Assembly: GCF_002387895.1 (NCBI RefSeq)
Contig: NZ_DGLI01000023.1
Location: 50,820-114,819, forward strand
Reading direction: 5' to 3'
From: Clostridium sp. UBA4548
GTDB lineage: Bacteria; Bacillota; Clostridia; Clostridiales; Clostridiaceae
DNA length: 64,000 bases
Part shown: piece after piece, positions 33,364 through 42,160 of the stretch
How the letters are laid out: every line of letters starts with the position of its first letter
Numbering within the stretch: position 1 is the stretch's first letter
Program-made: the position numbers and the translations under genes
Notes under the pieces: model-generated
Seen by the model: only the letters and a program-made list of their open reading frames with translations
Told to the model about the DNA's origin: nothing
The model's database searches: none

Positions 33364-35253
33364 ATGTGTGGATTTGTAACTTTTTTTAGTAACTCAACTA
33401 TAGAGGAAAAAAGTAAAGAGTCTTTAAGACAAATGAGAAAAACTATTGTTCATAGAGGACCTAACCAAGATGGTGAGTATATGGACGACAAGATTTATCT
33501 TGGATTTAGAAGATTAAGTATCTTGGACTTAGCAAATGGACAACAACCATACTCTTACAACAATGAATTAGAAATAGTATTTAATGGAGAAATCTATAAC
33601 TACATTTATTTAAGAGAGGAACTAATAAAAGAGGGCTATGAATTTTCTACAAATTCAGAAGTTGAAGTTTTAGCAAAACTATATAAGCACTTCGGTGAAA
33701 AGTTCGTTGAGAAGCTTAGAGGAATGTTTTCTTTTATAATCTGGGATAAATTAAATAAAGTATTTTTTGGAGCTAGAGATCCTTTTGGGATTAAGCCTTT
33801 TTATTATGTAGAAAATGAAAGCGGATTATATGTAGCATCAGAATTAAAAAGTTTCCATTCAAATGAAGATACTACCTATAGAGAGATAGATAATGAGGCT
33901 CTACATAATTATTTAACATTCCAATTTGTTCCTGAACCAAAGACAATGTTAAAGGATATAAAAATATTAAAGCCAGGTCATACCATTAGAAAAGAATATG
34001 GAAAGAAGCATGATATTAATTGTTACTATTCAATAAAATTTAATCCTACACCAGGAGCAAAAGATGAAAGAATGGAGGAAATAAGGAAAGTTCTTGATGA
34101 CTCTGTTAGATTGCACATGCAATCTGAAGTACCAGTAGCTGCTTTTCTTTCAGGTGGTATCGATTCAACTGTAGTTACAGCTCTTGCTAAGAAGTATGAT
34201 CCTAATATTAAAACTTTTACCATAGGATTTGATAGACCAGGTTACACAGAAATAGATTTAGCTAAAGAAACTGCTGATAAGTTAGGGGTAGAAAATATTA
34301 GCAGAATAATAACTCATGAGGAGTTTGCTAACGAGTTACCTAAAATAATATGGCATATGGATGAGCCTGTTGCAGACCCTGCAGCTATACCACTTTACTT
34401 TATTGCTCAAGAAGCAGCTAAGCATGTTACAGTAATATTATCTGGTGAAGGCTCTGATGAAGTTTTTGGAGGATATACAATATATCATGAACCTAATTCC
34501 CTAAAAATGTTTAACTATATGCCTTCAATGGTTAAGAAGATTTTAAAATCGGGAGCATCTTTAATTCCAGAAGGAACTAGAGGTAAAAGCTTTATTGAAA
34601 GAGGTTGTACTCCTATGAAAGAAAGATACGTAGGAAATGCGAAAATCTTCTTAGATAATGAAAAACAATCTGTCTTAAAGAATTTCAGCTCTGATTTTAC
34701 TATTCCAAGAGCAGTTAAGGACATTTACGATAAAGCTTCAAGCTATGATCCAATAACTCAAATGCAATATGTAGACTTTAATACTTGGCTTACTGGAGAT
34801 ATTTTAGTTAAGGCTGATAGAATGACAATGGCACACTCTTTAGAATTAAGAGTACCATTCCTTGATAAGGAAGTATTCAGAGTTGCTTCTAAATTAACTT
34901 CTGAAGAAAAAATAAATGGTCATGTCACAAAGTATCTTTTAAGGGAATCCTTTAAATCAGAACTGGATTTAACTGCTATCGATAGAAAAAAACTGGGATA
35001 TCCTGTGCCTATTCGTCTATGGTTAAAAGACGAACTTTATAGTTGGGCAGAAAACATAATAAAAGAAAGTAATGCAGATGAATTTATAAATAAAGCAACT
35101 GCACTTAAACTTTTAGAAGATCATAGAAAAGGTCCTTTCGATTTAAGTAGAAAGATATGGACAATTCTTGTATTCCTAATTTGGCATAAAATTTTTATCG
35201 AGAACCAAAGTCCCTTTCTAGAGCAAAAGGAAATTGCAATAGATAAACAATAG
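33364..35253 (+). CDS. asnB: Asparagine synthase (glutamine-hydrolysing)
   Basis: 629-residue class II amidotransferase making asparagine from aspartate, glutamine and ATP. Cys2 of MCGFVTFF is the glutaminase nucleophile; RGPNQDGEY, FNGEIYNY and NSEVEVLA complete the N-terminal Ntn domain; the synthetase domain shows the PP-loop FLSGGIDST near residue 263, then LSGEGSDEVFGGY and the C-terminal MAHSLELRVPFLDK. Start ATG behind AAGGAGGAAAGACT. Single gene with a structured leader and a complex terminator. Confidence 0.97.
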   Translation: MCGFVTFFSNSTIEEKSKESLRQMRKTIVHRGPNQDGEYMDDKIYLGFRRLSILDLANGQQPYSYNNELEIVFNGEIYNYIYLREELIKEGYEFSTNSEVEVLAKLYKHFGEKFVEKLRGMFSFIIWDKLNKVFFGARDPFGIKPFYYVENESGLYVASELKSFHSNEDTTYREIDNEALHNYLTFQFVPEPKTMLKDIKILKPGHTIRKEYGKKHDINCYYSIKFNPTPGAKDERMEEIRKVLDDSVRLHMQSEVPVAAFLSGGIDSTVVTALAKKYDPNIKTFTIGFDRPGYTEIDLAKETADKLGVENISRIITHEEFANELPKIIWHMDEPVADPAAIPLYFIAQEAAKHVTVILSGEGSDEVFGGYTIYHEPNSLKMFNYMPSMVKKILKSGASLIPEGTRGKSFIERGCTPMKERYVGNAKIFLDNEKQSVLKNFSSDFTIPRAVKDIYDKASSYDPITQMQYVDFNTWLTGDILVKADRMTMAHSLELRVPFLDKEVFRVASKLTSEEKINGHVTKYLLRESFKSELDLTAIDRKKLGYPVPIRLWLKDELYSWAENIIKESNADEFINKATALKLLEDHRKGPFDLSRKIWTILVFLIWHKIFIENQSPFLEQKEIAIDKQ

Positions 35254-35261
35254 AAATAAAA

Positions 35262-35322
35262 AACTCTTCCTATAATATTAAAGTGTACCCTTTTAAAAGG
35301 ACCTTTTATTATAGGGAGAGTT
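35262..35322. terminator. Bidirectional terminator with conserved inner element (copy 1)
   Basis: Outer 16-bp arms (35262-35277 with 35307-35322, one G-T pair) enclose a 29-nt loop that contains AAAGTGTACCCTTTTAAAAG and then GGACCTTTT, able to pair internally. The loop closely matches that of the hairpin at 60198-60259 although the outer arms are unrelated. It lies between convergent asnB and the UPF0158 gene. Confidence 0.8.
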
Positions 35323-35328
35323 CTTTTA

Positions 35329-35805
35329 TTACTCTATATTTTTAATTCCATTTTTTAAAAGCCATCTTTGGAGATATTCATAATATCTGTAATCTTTAAA
35401 GTCGTAGAAGTTATCAATATCGCCCTCTCTTAGAAGGATAGAATTAAATTTATGGCTATAATTTGCATCTTTTAGGGAATTAAGAAGTTTGTCTCTTAAC
35501 ATATTGTCTGCTAATGAAAAAGTATACTCCTTCATTACAGATATAGTAAAATCTTCTTCTACAATTGGAATATGTAAGTATTGTTGTTTATTAGGGCTAA
35601 GTATGTTTATTGCCTCGTTAATCAAGTCTTTTTCCCAATCTTCAAGACTGATTAACTTTGAGTTATCTTCAAGAGCCTCTAACACGTTAAGTGGTATATA
35701 ACTAACCTCTCCAGAGTTAGTATCGAGATAACATTCTCCCTCTCCCCTAGTATCCTCAGAAATTAATTCTGATAATAACTCCATATCAATAGGTAAATTT
35801 TTCAT
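35329..35805 (-). CDS. UPF0158 family protein
   Basis: 158 residues fitting UPF0158: an N-terminal helix, the strand YLDTNSGEVSYIPL, the acidic helix LEDWEKDLINEAINIL, HIPIVEEDFTISVMKEYTF and a C-terminal YRYYEYLQRWLLKNGI. Function unknown; no motif suggests an enzyme. GCGAGGTTATT precedes the ATG. Monocistronic. Confidence 0.8.
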   Translation of the reverse strand: MKNLPIDMELLSELISEDTRGEGECYLDTNSGEVSYIPLNVLEALEDNSKLISLEDWEKDLINEAINILSPNKQQYLHIPIVEEDFTISVMKEYTFSLADNMLRDKLLNSLKDANYSHKFNSILLREGDIDNFYDFKDYRYYEYLQRWLLKNGIKNIE

Positions 35806-35989
35806 AATAACCTCGCTAAAAATAATTTTTTAGTAATATGATTGTTAAATAACTTATTAAAATCAATTATATCATAAAAAGTTTACTTTAACTTCATATA
35901 TGGGAAAATATATGAAAGTAACCTTTAATATTTTTCTAGTAGAATAAAATGGAATATGTGTTCTATTGATTTTTTTATGTAAAGTGATA

Positions 35990-36088
35990 AAATAACATTG
36001 TCGGTATCCTTTTGGAACTGAACTCGTCTAATAATTAAATTAGACCCGAATTATATCCCTTGGGGAATAAGAATGGGAGGATTTTATT
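35990..36088 (+). promoter_or_regulatory. Possible structured leader of the ECF S component gene
   Basis: TCGG (36001-36004) can pair with CCGA (36046-36049), enclosing a TCC-n4-GGA hairpin and a 7-bp GTCTAAT/ATTAGAC hairpin, a small three-way junction. A CCCTTGGGG hairpin follows just before the ribosome binding site GGGAGG. Many S-component genes are riboswitch-controlled, but the sequence matches no TPP, FMN, THF, preQ1 or cobalamin consensus that I can recognise. Confidence 0.35.
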
Positions 36089-36682
36089 ATGCAAAGTAAT
36101 GTATCAACAACTCGTAGTGCTAAACTGAGCACTAAACAGCTTGCTATTGTAGGCATGCTGTCAGCTATTTCCATGATTTTAGGGATGACTCCACTAGGAT
36201 TTATCCAGCTTCCTTTTATGAGTGCAACAATAATGCACATTCCTGTTATTATTGGTGCGATTTTAGAAGGACCAGTAGTCGGTGCATTGGTAGGTTTAAT
36301 TTTTGGTATTTTTAGTATGATTAGAGCTTTTTCTAATCCAACTCTTACTGCTTTTTTATTCATGAATCCAATAATTGCTATTCTACCAAGAATATTAATT
36401 GGTGTAGGGAGCTATTATGTCTATAGGTTAGTGAAAATTAAAGCAACAAATATAAGAATAGGAATTGCATCTATAATGGGTTCTTTTATTAATACTATTG
36501 GGGTTTTGGGAATATCCTATTTACTTTATGGAAATAAGTTAACAGAGGTTATGGGCATATCTAAGACCGCAGTAGGAATAACATTTCTAACAACAGCAGG
36601 AACTAACGGTGTTGCTGAAGCAGCTATCTCAGCACTAATTACAATCCCTGTAGTAGGTGCCTTAAGAAAAATACTTAAATAA
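36089..36682 (+). CDS. ECF transporter S component, substrate uncertain (possibly pantothenate)
   Basis: 197-residue hydrophobic protein with about six helices. The opening TKQLAIVGMLSAISMILGMTPLGFIQLPF, MHIPVIIGAILEGPVVGALVGLIFGIFSMI and FLFMNPIIAILPRILIGV are typical of the S-component group that includes pantothenate-type transporters. The following gene is a P1 peptidase related to enzymes that cut beta-alanyl peptides, which would fit a pantothenate or beta-alanine theme; that is inference. No EcfA/T nearby. GGGAGGATTTTATT precedes the ATG. Confidence 0.72.
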   Translation: MQSNVSTTRSAKLSTKQLAIVGMLSAISMILGMTPLGFIQLPFMSATIMHIPVIIGAILEGPVVGALVGLIFGIFSMIRAFSNPTLTAFLFMNPIIAILPRILIGVGSYYVYRLVKIKATNIRIGIASIMGSFINTIGVLGISYLLYGNKLTEVMGISKTAVGITFLTTAGTNGVAEAAISALITIPVVGALRKILK

Positions 36683-36691
36683 ATAATCTCT

Positions 36692-36734
36692 CTCCTAGTT
36701 AAGAAAATTTTATTGTCTTAACTAGGAGTTTTAT
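36692..36734 (+). terminator. Terminator after the ECF S component gene
   Basis: A perfect 13-bp stem CTCCTAGTTAAGA/TCTTAACTAGGAG (36692-36704 with 36716-36728), followed by TTTTAT. Confidence 0.85.
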
Positions 36735-36773
36735 ATTATATGTTATAAATAATTTTGTTTTGAGGTGAGTTTA

Positions 36774-37754
36774 ATGATAGATATTCAATTTGTAGATATT
36801 TCAGGGATTAAAATTGGTCATGCTGAGGATATTGATGGTGTCACAGGATGTACTGTCGTGTTATGTGAGGAAGGAGCCTCAGGAGGTGTAGCAGTAAGAG
36901 GTGGTGCACCAGGTACTAGAGAAACAGACTTATTGAATCCCATGGAGATGGTACAGTATATCCATGGAGTAATTTTATCAGGTGGAAGTGCTTTTGGACT
37001 TGATGCTGCTGGCGGTGTTATGGATTATCTTGAAGGAAAAGGTATAGGTTTTGATGTTGGAGTTACAAAGGTACCTATTGTATGTGGAGCAGTAATTTTC
37101 GATTTAGCTATTGGAAATCATAAAATCAGACCTGATAAAACAATGGGGTATAGAGCTTGTATTAATTCAGAAACTACAACATTAGATTTGCAAGGCAATG
37201 TAGGTGCAGGATTAGGTGCAACAGTTGGGAAAATTCTAGGTACTAATAACGCAATGAAGGGCGGATTAGGATCAGCAGCCTTTCAGGTTGGTGATTTACA
37301 AGTGGGTGCAATTGTAGCAGTAAACGCATTAGGTGATATTGTTGATCCAGAAAATAATATAATCATAGCTGGGGCATTAAATGAGGAAAAATCTAAGTTT
37401 TTAAATACTGAGGAATTAATGCTAAAAGAATATGATAAAAAAATAAATAGATTTAGTGGAAACACTACTATTGGTATAATTGCTACAAATGCAAAACTGA
37501 CTAAAGGTGAGGCAAATAAGGTAGCCTCCATGGCCCATAATGGGTTTGGTAGAACAATAAGACCAGCTCATACTATGTTTGATGGTGATACCATATTTAC
37601 TATGGCAACAAATAAAGTCCAGGGCGATGTAAATGTTGTCGGTTTTTTAGCTACAAGGGCAATGGAGCAAGCTATAATAAATGCTATTAAGAATTGTGAA
37701 AGTACTGATGGATATATAAGTTATAAAGATTTGGCTGAAATGCAAGGAAAATAA
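36774..37754 (+). CDS. P1 family (S58, DmpA/BapA-like) self-processing aminopeptidase
   Basis: 326 residues. N-terminal landmarks are IKIGHAED, GCTVVLCEEGASGGVAVRGGAPGTRETDLL and HGVILSGGSAFGLDAAGGVM, all diagnostic of the P1/DmpA family. The expected autocleavage site is Asn230-Thr231 in SGNTTIGIIATNA, freeing Thr231 as N-terminal nucleophile; then HNGFGRTIRPAHTMFDGDTIF. Family members hydrolyse N-terminal amino acids, some beta-amino acids. ATG 36774 is chosen because GAGGTG lies 6 nt upstream; GTG 36765 is part of that site. A terminator separates it from the preceding transporter gene. Confidence 0.9.
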   Translation: MIDIQFVDISGIKIGHAEDIDGVTGCTVVLCEEGASGGVAVRGGAPGTRETDLLNPMEMVQYIHGVILSGGSAFGLDAAGGVMDYLEGKGIGFDVGVTKVPIVCGAVIFDLAIGNHKIRPDKTMGYRACINSETTTLDLQGNVGAGLGATVGKILGTNNAMKGGLGSAAFQVGDLQVGAIVAVNALGDIVDPENNIIIAGALNEEKSKFLNTEELMLKEYDKKINRFSGNTTIGIIATNAKLTKGEANKVASMAHNGFGRTIRPAHTMFDGDTIFTMATNKVQGDVNVVGFLATRAMEQAIINAIKNCESTDGYISYKDLAEMQGK

Positions 37755-37803
37755 TTTTATAGTTTCTTATTGATAATATAGGTGTTACAACTGATTAAAA
37801 GTA

Positions 37804-37840
37804 AAAAATAGGAGCCAGGTTTAATCTGGCTCCTATTTTT
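37804..37840. terminator. Bidirectional terminator between the P1 peptidase and SPFH genes
   Basis: A perfect 15-bp stem (37804-37818 with 37826-37840), loop GTTTAAT; the right arm touches the stop codon of the minus-strand gene. Confidence 0.9.
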
Positions 37841-38781
37841 TATTTATTCATTTTTAAAGTTTCAGCAATAGCTGAAATACTACCTAAAGAAGATAAAGTA
37901 TCTACAGGAAGTATTAACTTGTTTGCTGGATTTTTAGATAATTCTTTTAAGGCTTCAACTTGCTTTAAGGCAATTACTGCTTCATTTGTGCCTGACTCAA
38001 TTATAGCTCTATTAACTTTATCTATAGCAAGAGCCTCAGCTTGAGCAATTATATCAATTGCTTTAGCTTTACCTTCTGCTTCAAGAAGTTGAGATTCTCT
38101 AAGTCCTTCAGCACGTCTAATATTAGCTTCCTTTTCTGCTTCAGCCTGAAGAATTTTTGACTGTTTTTCCCCTTCTGCTCTTTCAATAGAACTTTGTCTT
38201 TCTCCTTCAGCATTAAGGATTGCAGCTCTTTTACTTCTTTCTGCTTTCATTTGCTTTTCCATAGCATCTTGGATTTCAGCAGGTGGCACTATATTTTTAA
38301 TCTCTACAGATAATATTTTTATGCCATAAGCATCAGTAACATTATCTACAATCTCTAAAAGCTTTGAATTTATTCTATCTCTTCCAGCTAAAACTTCGTC
38401 TAAGCTCATATCTCCTAAAATATTTCTCATATTAGTAACTGTAGAATACATAATACCAGAAACATAGTTTTCAATATTATATACTGCATCTTTCGCACTT
38501 AATACTTGATAAAATATTACATTATCCACTGAAATTTTAACGTTATCTTTTGTAATAACATTTTGAGGTGGAATATCTAATATTTGTTGCTTCATTGACA
38601 CTCTTTTTCTAACAAAGTCAGCAAACGGAATTGTTAAGTGCCAACCAGGTTCTAAAACCTTGTAAAATTGACCAAACCTTTCTAAAACATATACGTAACC
38701 TGTATTTACTACTTTCACTGATGCAATGATTAGTATCAGTACAAGAGCTAATACTACTAACAAACCAATAAATGGTGCCAT
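37840..38781 (-). CDS. SPFH domain / stomatin-like membrane protein
   Basis: 313 residues: one N-terminal membrane helix (IGLLVVLALVLILIIASV), then the band-7 domain starting VLERFGQFYKVLEPGWHLTIPF and VSMKQQILDIPPQNVITKDN, and a coiled-coil tail rich in AEGE/AEAE repeats that drives oligomer rings. Function: membrane microdomain scaffold, often quality control. ATG 38781 is preferred; ATG 38790 abuts GGGAG. It is encoded directly after an NfeD partner, the standard pairing. Confidence 0.93.
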   Translation of the reverse strand: MAPFIGLLVVLALVLILIIASVKVVNTGYVYVLERFGQFYKVLEPGWHLTIPFADFVRKRVSMKQQILDIPPQNVITKDNVKISVDNVIFYQVLSAKDAVYNIENYVSGIMYSTVTNMRNILGDMSLDEVLAGRDRINSKLLEIVDNVTDAYGIKILSVEIKNIVPPAEIQDAMEKQMKAERSKRAAILNAEGERQSSIERAEGEKQSKILQAEAEKEANIRRAEGLRESQLLEAEGKAKAIDIIAQAEALAIDKVNRAIIESGTNEAVIALKQVEALKELSKNPANKLILPVDTLSSLGSISAIAETLKMNK

Positions 38782-38782
38782 A

Positions 38783-39208
38783 TTATTCATCTCCCTTTCT
38801 TACAATTAATTTATTATCTTTAACTTCTAATACTTTAAAAGTATCTCCTTTGTTAATCTTTTCTCCTATGTTTTTCACAGCCCAAAATACTTCATTAATT
38901 TTAATTCTGGTTTCTTTTTCTATTTGTTCCTGAGCTATAAATTCTTTTCCCTCATATTTTCCCATTAGGAGTTTTTCTTGGCTTATATTGGTTCTAATAT
39001 ATTTTTTAGAAACCTTAAGCCCGTAAACTAATGAAAGTACTCCGATTACTAATGCAACTACTACTTGAATTTCAAAGCCTACAAAAAATCCTAAAAAGAA
39101 TGCGGGTATAAAACCTAATGCCAGCCAAGAATAAGTAAAATTGCTTGTTAAAAAGTCTACTAGTAAAACGAATAGTACTAGTCCAAACCATATCCAGTTT
39201 AATCCCAT
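38783..39208 (-). CDS. NfeD-like membrane protein
   Basis: 141 residues: three N-terminal hydrophobic helices (IWFGLVLFVLLVDF, WLALGFIPAFFLGFFVGF, VVVALVIGVLSLVYG) and a C-terminal OB-fold beta domain (GKEFIAQEQIEKETRIKINEVFWAVKN, then GDTFKVLEVKDNKLIVRK). This is the short NfeD1b type that partners stomatin/SPFH proteins. ATG 39208 lies behind GGGG at a correct distance; the frame opens at GTG 39217 inside the ribosome binding site. Confidence 0.9.
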   Translation of the reverse strand: MGLNWIWFGLVLFVLLVDFLTSNFTYSWLALGFIPAFFLGFFVGFEIQVVVALVIGVLSLVYGLKVSKKYIRTNISQEKLLMGKYEGKEFIAQEQIEKETRIKINEVFWAVKNIGEKINKGDTFKVLEVKDNKLIVRKGDE

Positions 39209-39506
39209 ATTTATCACCCCACAATTTTAATTTATATAATAATAAAGTATATGCATCATTATCATTAAGTTTATTAAATAGTTATACTATTATTATAACA
39301 AATTAAAATATTAACTACTAGTAAATATTAGGAAAATAATTATTGTTAATATAAAGTTTAGGATTTGCATTAAAATGATAAAAATAAAGACTATGATTGT
39401 TTTTAAATAAAAAAACTTCCATAGCCTTATATCTTAGTTTTTGTATTTGTATAAAAATAAATTAACTTTAAACCATCGAAATTTCACTAAATAATATTGT
39501 GAAAAA

Positions 39507-39938
39507 TTAAAGGATTTTTATAGTGTCTCCTATTTTAATTGAACCCTCTTGTATAACCCTTGCAAAAATGCCTTCATGAGGCATGATACAATTGCCTACA
39601 AGATTTTTAATTTGACACCCCTTATGACACTCCTTTCCGATTTGTGTCACCTCTAATATAGTTTCTCCAATTTCAAGTTTAGTTCCTACTGGAAGTTTAT
39701 AAAGAATTACTCCTTCCGTTGTTATGTTCTCTGCAAACAACCCATAAGTAGTGCAGTCAATACCTAGGTGCTCCATCTTGTTTATGCTCTCTATACCTAG
39801 AAGAGAAACTTGTCTATGCCAAGGTCCACTATGCGCATCATTAACTAGACCAAGATTTTCTATAAACATCCCCTCATTAATTGGAGTTTTTATTGTACCC
39901 TTACTTTTGCTAATGTTAATTGATAATACTACTCCCAT
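39507..39938 (-). CDS. MOSC domain-containing protein
   Basis: 143-residue beta-rich MOSC domain, related to the C-terminal domain of molybdenum cofactor sulfurase. Visible: GLVNDAHSGPWHRQVSLLG, the family motif GLFAENITTEG, the LPVGTKLEIGETILEVTQIGKEC(H)KGC segment with the conserved Cys, and IMPHEGIFARVIQEGSIKIGDTI. Expected to carry sulfur in molybdenum cofactor maturation. Last gene of the mogA-moaA-moaC-MOSC operon; the start follows moaC after a few bases, with AGAGGAGTTAAAGT before the ATG. Confidence 0.93.
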   Translation of the reverse strand: MGVVLSINISKSKGTIKTPINEGMFIENLGLVNDAHSGPWHRQVSLLGIESINKMEHLGIDCTTYGLFAENITTEGVILYKLPVGTKLEIGETILEVTQIGKECHKGCQIKNLVGNCIMPHEGIFARVIQEGSIKIGDTIKIL

Positions 39939-39941
39939 ACT

Positions 39942-40415
39942 TTAACTCCTCTCATAAATTCCTGATTTTCCACCGGTTTTTTTCAGAAGAAATGTATTGT
40001 TTATAGATATTTCTTTATCAATAGCCTTACACATATCATAAATAGTTAATGCTGCAACACTTACTGCAGTTAAAGCTTCCATTTCAACACCTGTTTTCCC
40101 TTCTGTGCTCACAGTGGAGGTTATACAAACCTTAGAATTTTCAAAATCAAGTTTATAGTTTATATCACATCCTGTAATCATAAGTGGATGACACATAGGT
40201 ATAATAGAAGATGTGTTTTTACAAGCTATAATTCCAGCAACTTGAGCAACTGAAAGTACATCACCTTTAGCTATTAAGCCATGACTTATACGATCTAAAG
40301 TAGATTTATTCATTACAACTTCAGAATAGCCAATTGCCGTTCGGATGGTTATATCCTTTTCTTCTACATTAACCATTTTGGCTCTTCCCTGTATATTTAT
40401 ATGTGTTAGTTCCAT
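39942..40415 (-). CDS. moaC: Cyclic pyranopterin monophosphate synthase MoaC
   Basis: 157-residue enzyme of the first step of molybdopterin synthesis, acting with MoaA. The sequence shows KGDVLSVAQVAGIIACKNTSSIIPMCHPLMITG (the MoaC core with the catalytic His in PMCHPL), then VEMEALTAVSVAALTIYDMCKAIDK and a C-terminal KTGGKSGIYER, typical for the family. Located between moaA and the MOSC gene with small spacings, so co-transcribed. Confidence 0.96.
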   Translation of the reverse strand: MELTHINIQGRAKMVNVEEKDITIRTAIGYSEVVMNKSTLDRISHGLIAKGDVLSVAQVAGIIACKNTSSIIPMCHPLMITGCDINYKLDFENSKVCITSTVSTEGKTGVEMEALTAVSVAALTIYDMCKAIDKEISINNTFLLKKTGGKSGIYERS

Positions 40416-40420
40416 AGAAT

Positions 40421-41374
40421 CTACCCCCCAATTTGATACATTAACTTTTTACTGGTACTTTCAGGCTGTTCTAATAAATTGTGTTCTTTAGGTTTATGGT
40501 ATATACTCGCTCTAAGTGCGGAAACAAGAGCTAAGTCATTATCTAAGTGTGGAGTTAAGTCTAATTCCTTCTCAGAGTGAAGGCAAGGTTTAATTGTGCC
40601 CTTACTCGTAAGTCTAACTTTATTGCAGTTATTGCAGAATTTGCAACTTATGGGACTAATAAACCCAACCTTACCTTTTGCATTTGGCAATTTAAAAAGT
40701 TTTGCGATTCCTTTATCTAATGTATCAGTAGGAAAAAGCTCGGAATGGTTATTTAAAATTTCTTCAGAGGTTATCAAACCATTTTTGTAAAATTTCTCAC
40801 CCTCCCCAATAGGCATCAATTCTATAAATCTTATAGTAAGGGGTAATTCCTTAGTAAGATTAATTAAATCTGTAATTTCATCATCATTTATACCTCTAAT
40901 TAAAACAGTATTTAATTTTAATTCTAAATTAAGAGATAAACACTTATTTATTGCATCTTCTACTTTGGATAATTCACCATATTTAGTTATTACTTTAAAC
41001 TTATCTTTTTTTAGTGTGTCCAAACTTAAATTAACCCTGTTTAACCCACACTGTTTTAAGGATGTGACCATATCACCTAAAAGAACGCCATTTGTTGTTA
41101 TTGAAATATCCTTAATATTAACTATCTTTGAGGTATTGTAGATAATCTTTTCTATATTATCTACAACTAATGGTTCGCCACCTGTAAATCTTACCTTTTC
41201 AATTCCAAGTATAGATGCTGCTTTTAATATTTTATTTATATCTTCGGAGTGAAGGTAAATATCTTCCTTTTCGTTACATATACTTTGAGGCATACAATAA
41301 ATACACCTTAAATTACATTTTTCTGTGATAGATACTCTAATATAATCTATATTTCTTCCTTCCCTATCAAACAT
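40421..41374 (-). CDS. moaA: GTP 3',8-cyclase MoaA
   Basis: 317-residue radical SAM enzyme converting GTP to 3',8-cyclo-GTP. The N-terminal cluster is CNLRCIYC (Cys20, 24, 27); FTGGEPLV is the SAM-binding GGE motif; the C-terminal GTP-side cluster is CKFCNNC followed by KPCL, and the protein ends in the GG tail needed for catalysis (YQIGG). All key residues present. Second gene of the operon, 15 nt after mogA. Confidence 0.96.
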   Translation of the reverse strand: MFDREGRNIDYIRVSITEKCNLRCIYCMPQSICNEKEDIYLHSEDINKILKAASILGIEKVRFTGGEPLVVDNIEKIIYNTSKIVNIKDISITTNGVLLGDMVTSLKQCGLNRVNLSLDTLKKDKFKVITKYGELSKVEDAINKCLSLNLELKLNTVLIRGINDDEITDLINLTKELPLTIRFIELMPIGEGEKFYKNGLITSEEILNNHSELFPTDTLDKGIAKLFKLPNAKGKVGFISPISCKFCNNCNKVRLTSKGTIKPCLHSEKELDLTPHLDNDLALVSALRASIYHKPKEHNLLEQPESTSKKLMYQIGG

Positions 41375-41389
41375 TTCTCTCCCTCTTTC

Positions 41390-41878
41390 CTAAGTTGCAC
41401 ATTCAAATGCTGTTCCATTTAAAATCTCTACTCCATGCTTTAAAGCTGGAATTATAGCTTGAAGATTATCTACAGCACCTTTAGGGCTTCCTGGCAGGTT
41501 AATTATTAGAGTTTCATTTCTTATACCAGATACTGCTCTTGAGAGCATAGCTTTAGGCGTTATCTCTAGGGAGTGAGCTCTCATTGCCTCTGCAATTCCT
41601 GGTACCTTCTTAGTCAGCACTCTTTCAGTAGCTTCAGGAGTAACATCTCTTTTTGAAAAACCTGTTCCTCCATTAGTAAGTATAAGATTTACTCTAGCTT
41701 CATCACATAAATATAGTAACTCTTTCTCAATGATATCTATCTCATCCGGTATTATTTTATAATAGCTTACGGTATAATCCCTTGTAGGTAATGCTGCCTT
41801 AATGGCAAAACCTGTTAGATCTTCTCTTCTCCCTGCAGCTCCCTTATCACTTATAGTTAATATTGCACTTTTTATCAT
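41390..41878 (-). CDS. MogA/MoaB family molybdopterin adenylyltransferase
   Basis: 162 residues of the MogA/MoaB fold: SAILTISDKGAAGRREDLTG, the LTNGGTGFSKRDVTPEATERVL substrate loop, and LINLPGSPKGAVDNLQAIIPALKHGVEIL. It activates molybdopterin by adenylylation for metal insertion. ATG 41878 is chosen because AAGGAGTGTGCAAAT precedes it; an in-frame start at 41950 adds 24 residues unlike the family. First gene of the molybdenum cofactor operon. MoeA, MoaD and MoaE are not in the window. Confidence 0.93.
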   Translation of the reverse strand: MIKSAILTISDKGAAGRREDLTGFAIKAALPTRDYTVSYYKIIPDEIDIIEKELLYLCDEARVNLILTNGGTGFSKRDVTPEATERVLTKKVPGIAEAMRAHSLEITPKAMLSRAVSGIRNETLIINLPGSPKGAVDNLQAIIPALKHGVEILNGTAFECAT

Positions 41879-42160
41879 ATTTGCACACTCCTTATCAAAA
41901 TCAGGTGTTACATAGGTTAAACAAGGCTTGTCATATTTAAATTTTACCATTTAATGTAAATATATCTATAGAAAAGTTTCTATAATAAATGACAAAAACT
42001 GGTTAAATGCGAATGTATTTAATAACTAATAATGATAAAAAGTACAAGCTGTGATGATAAATGTTATAAACTGTAATAATGAGTATTAAATTTTCTAATG
42101 AATATAATGGCAAAGTATGTTATTTTTATAAATATCTAAGATAAAGCGAGGAGATAAATC

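Noticed and set aside
36001..36088. THF, preQ1, FMN or TPP riboswitch before the second ECF S component
   Set aside because: Short hairpins only; the conserved core sequences of these classes are absent.
41951..42160. Moco riboswitch before the mogA-moaA-moaC operon
   Set aside because: The region is plain AT-rich sequence without the paired conserved blocks of that motif.
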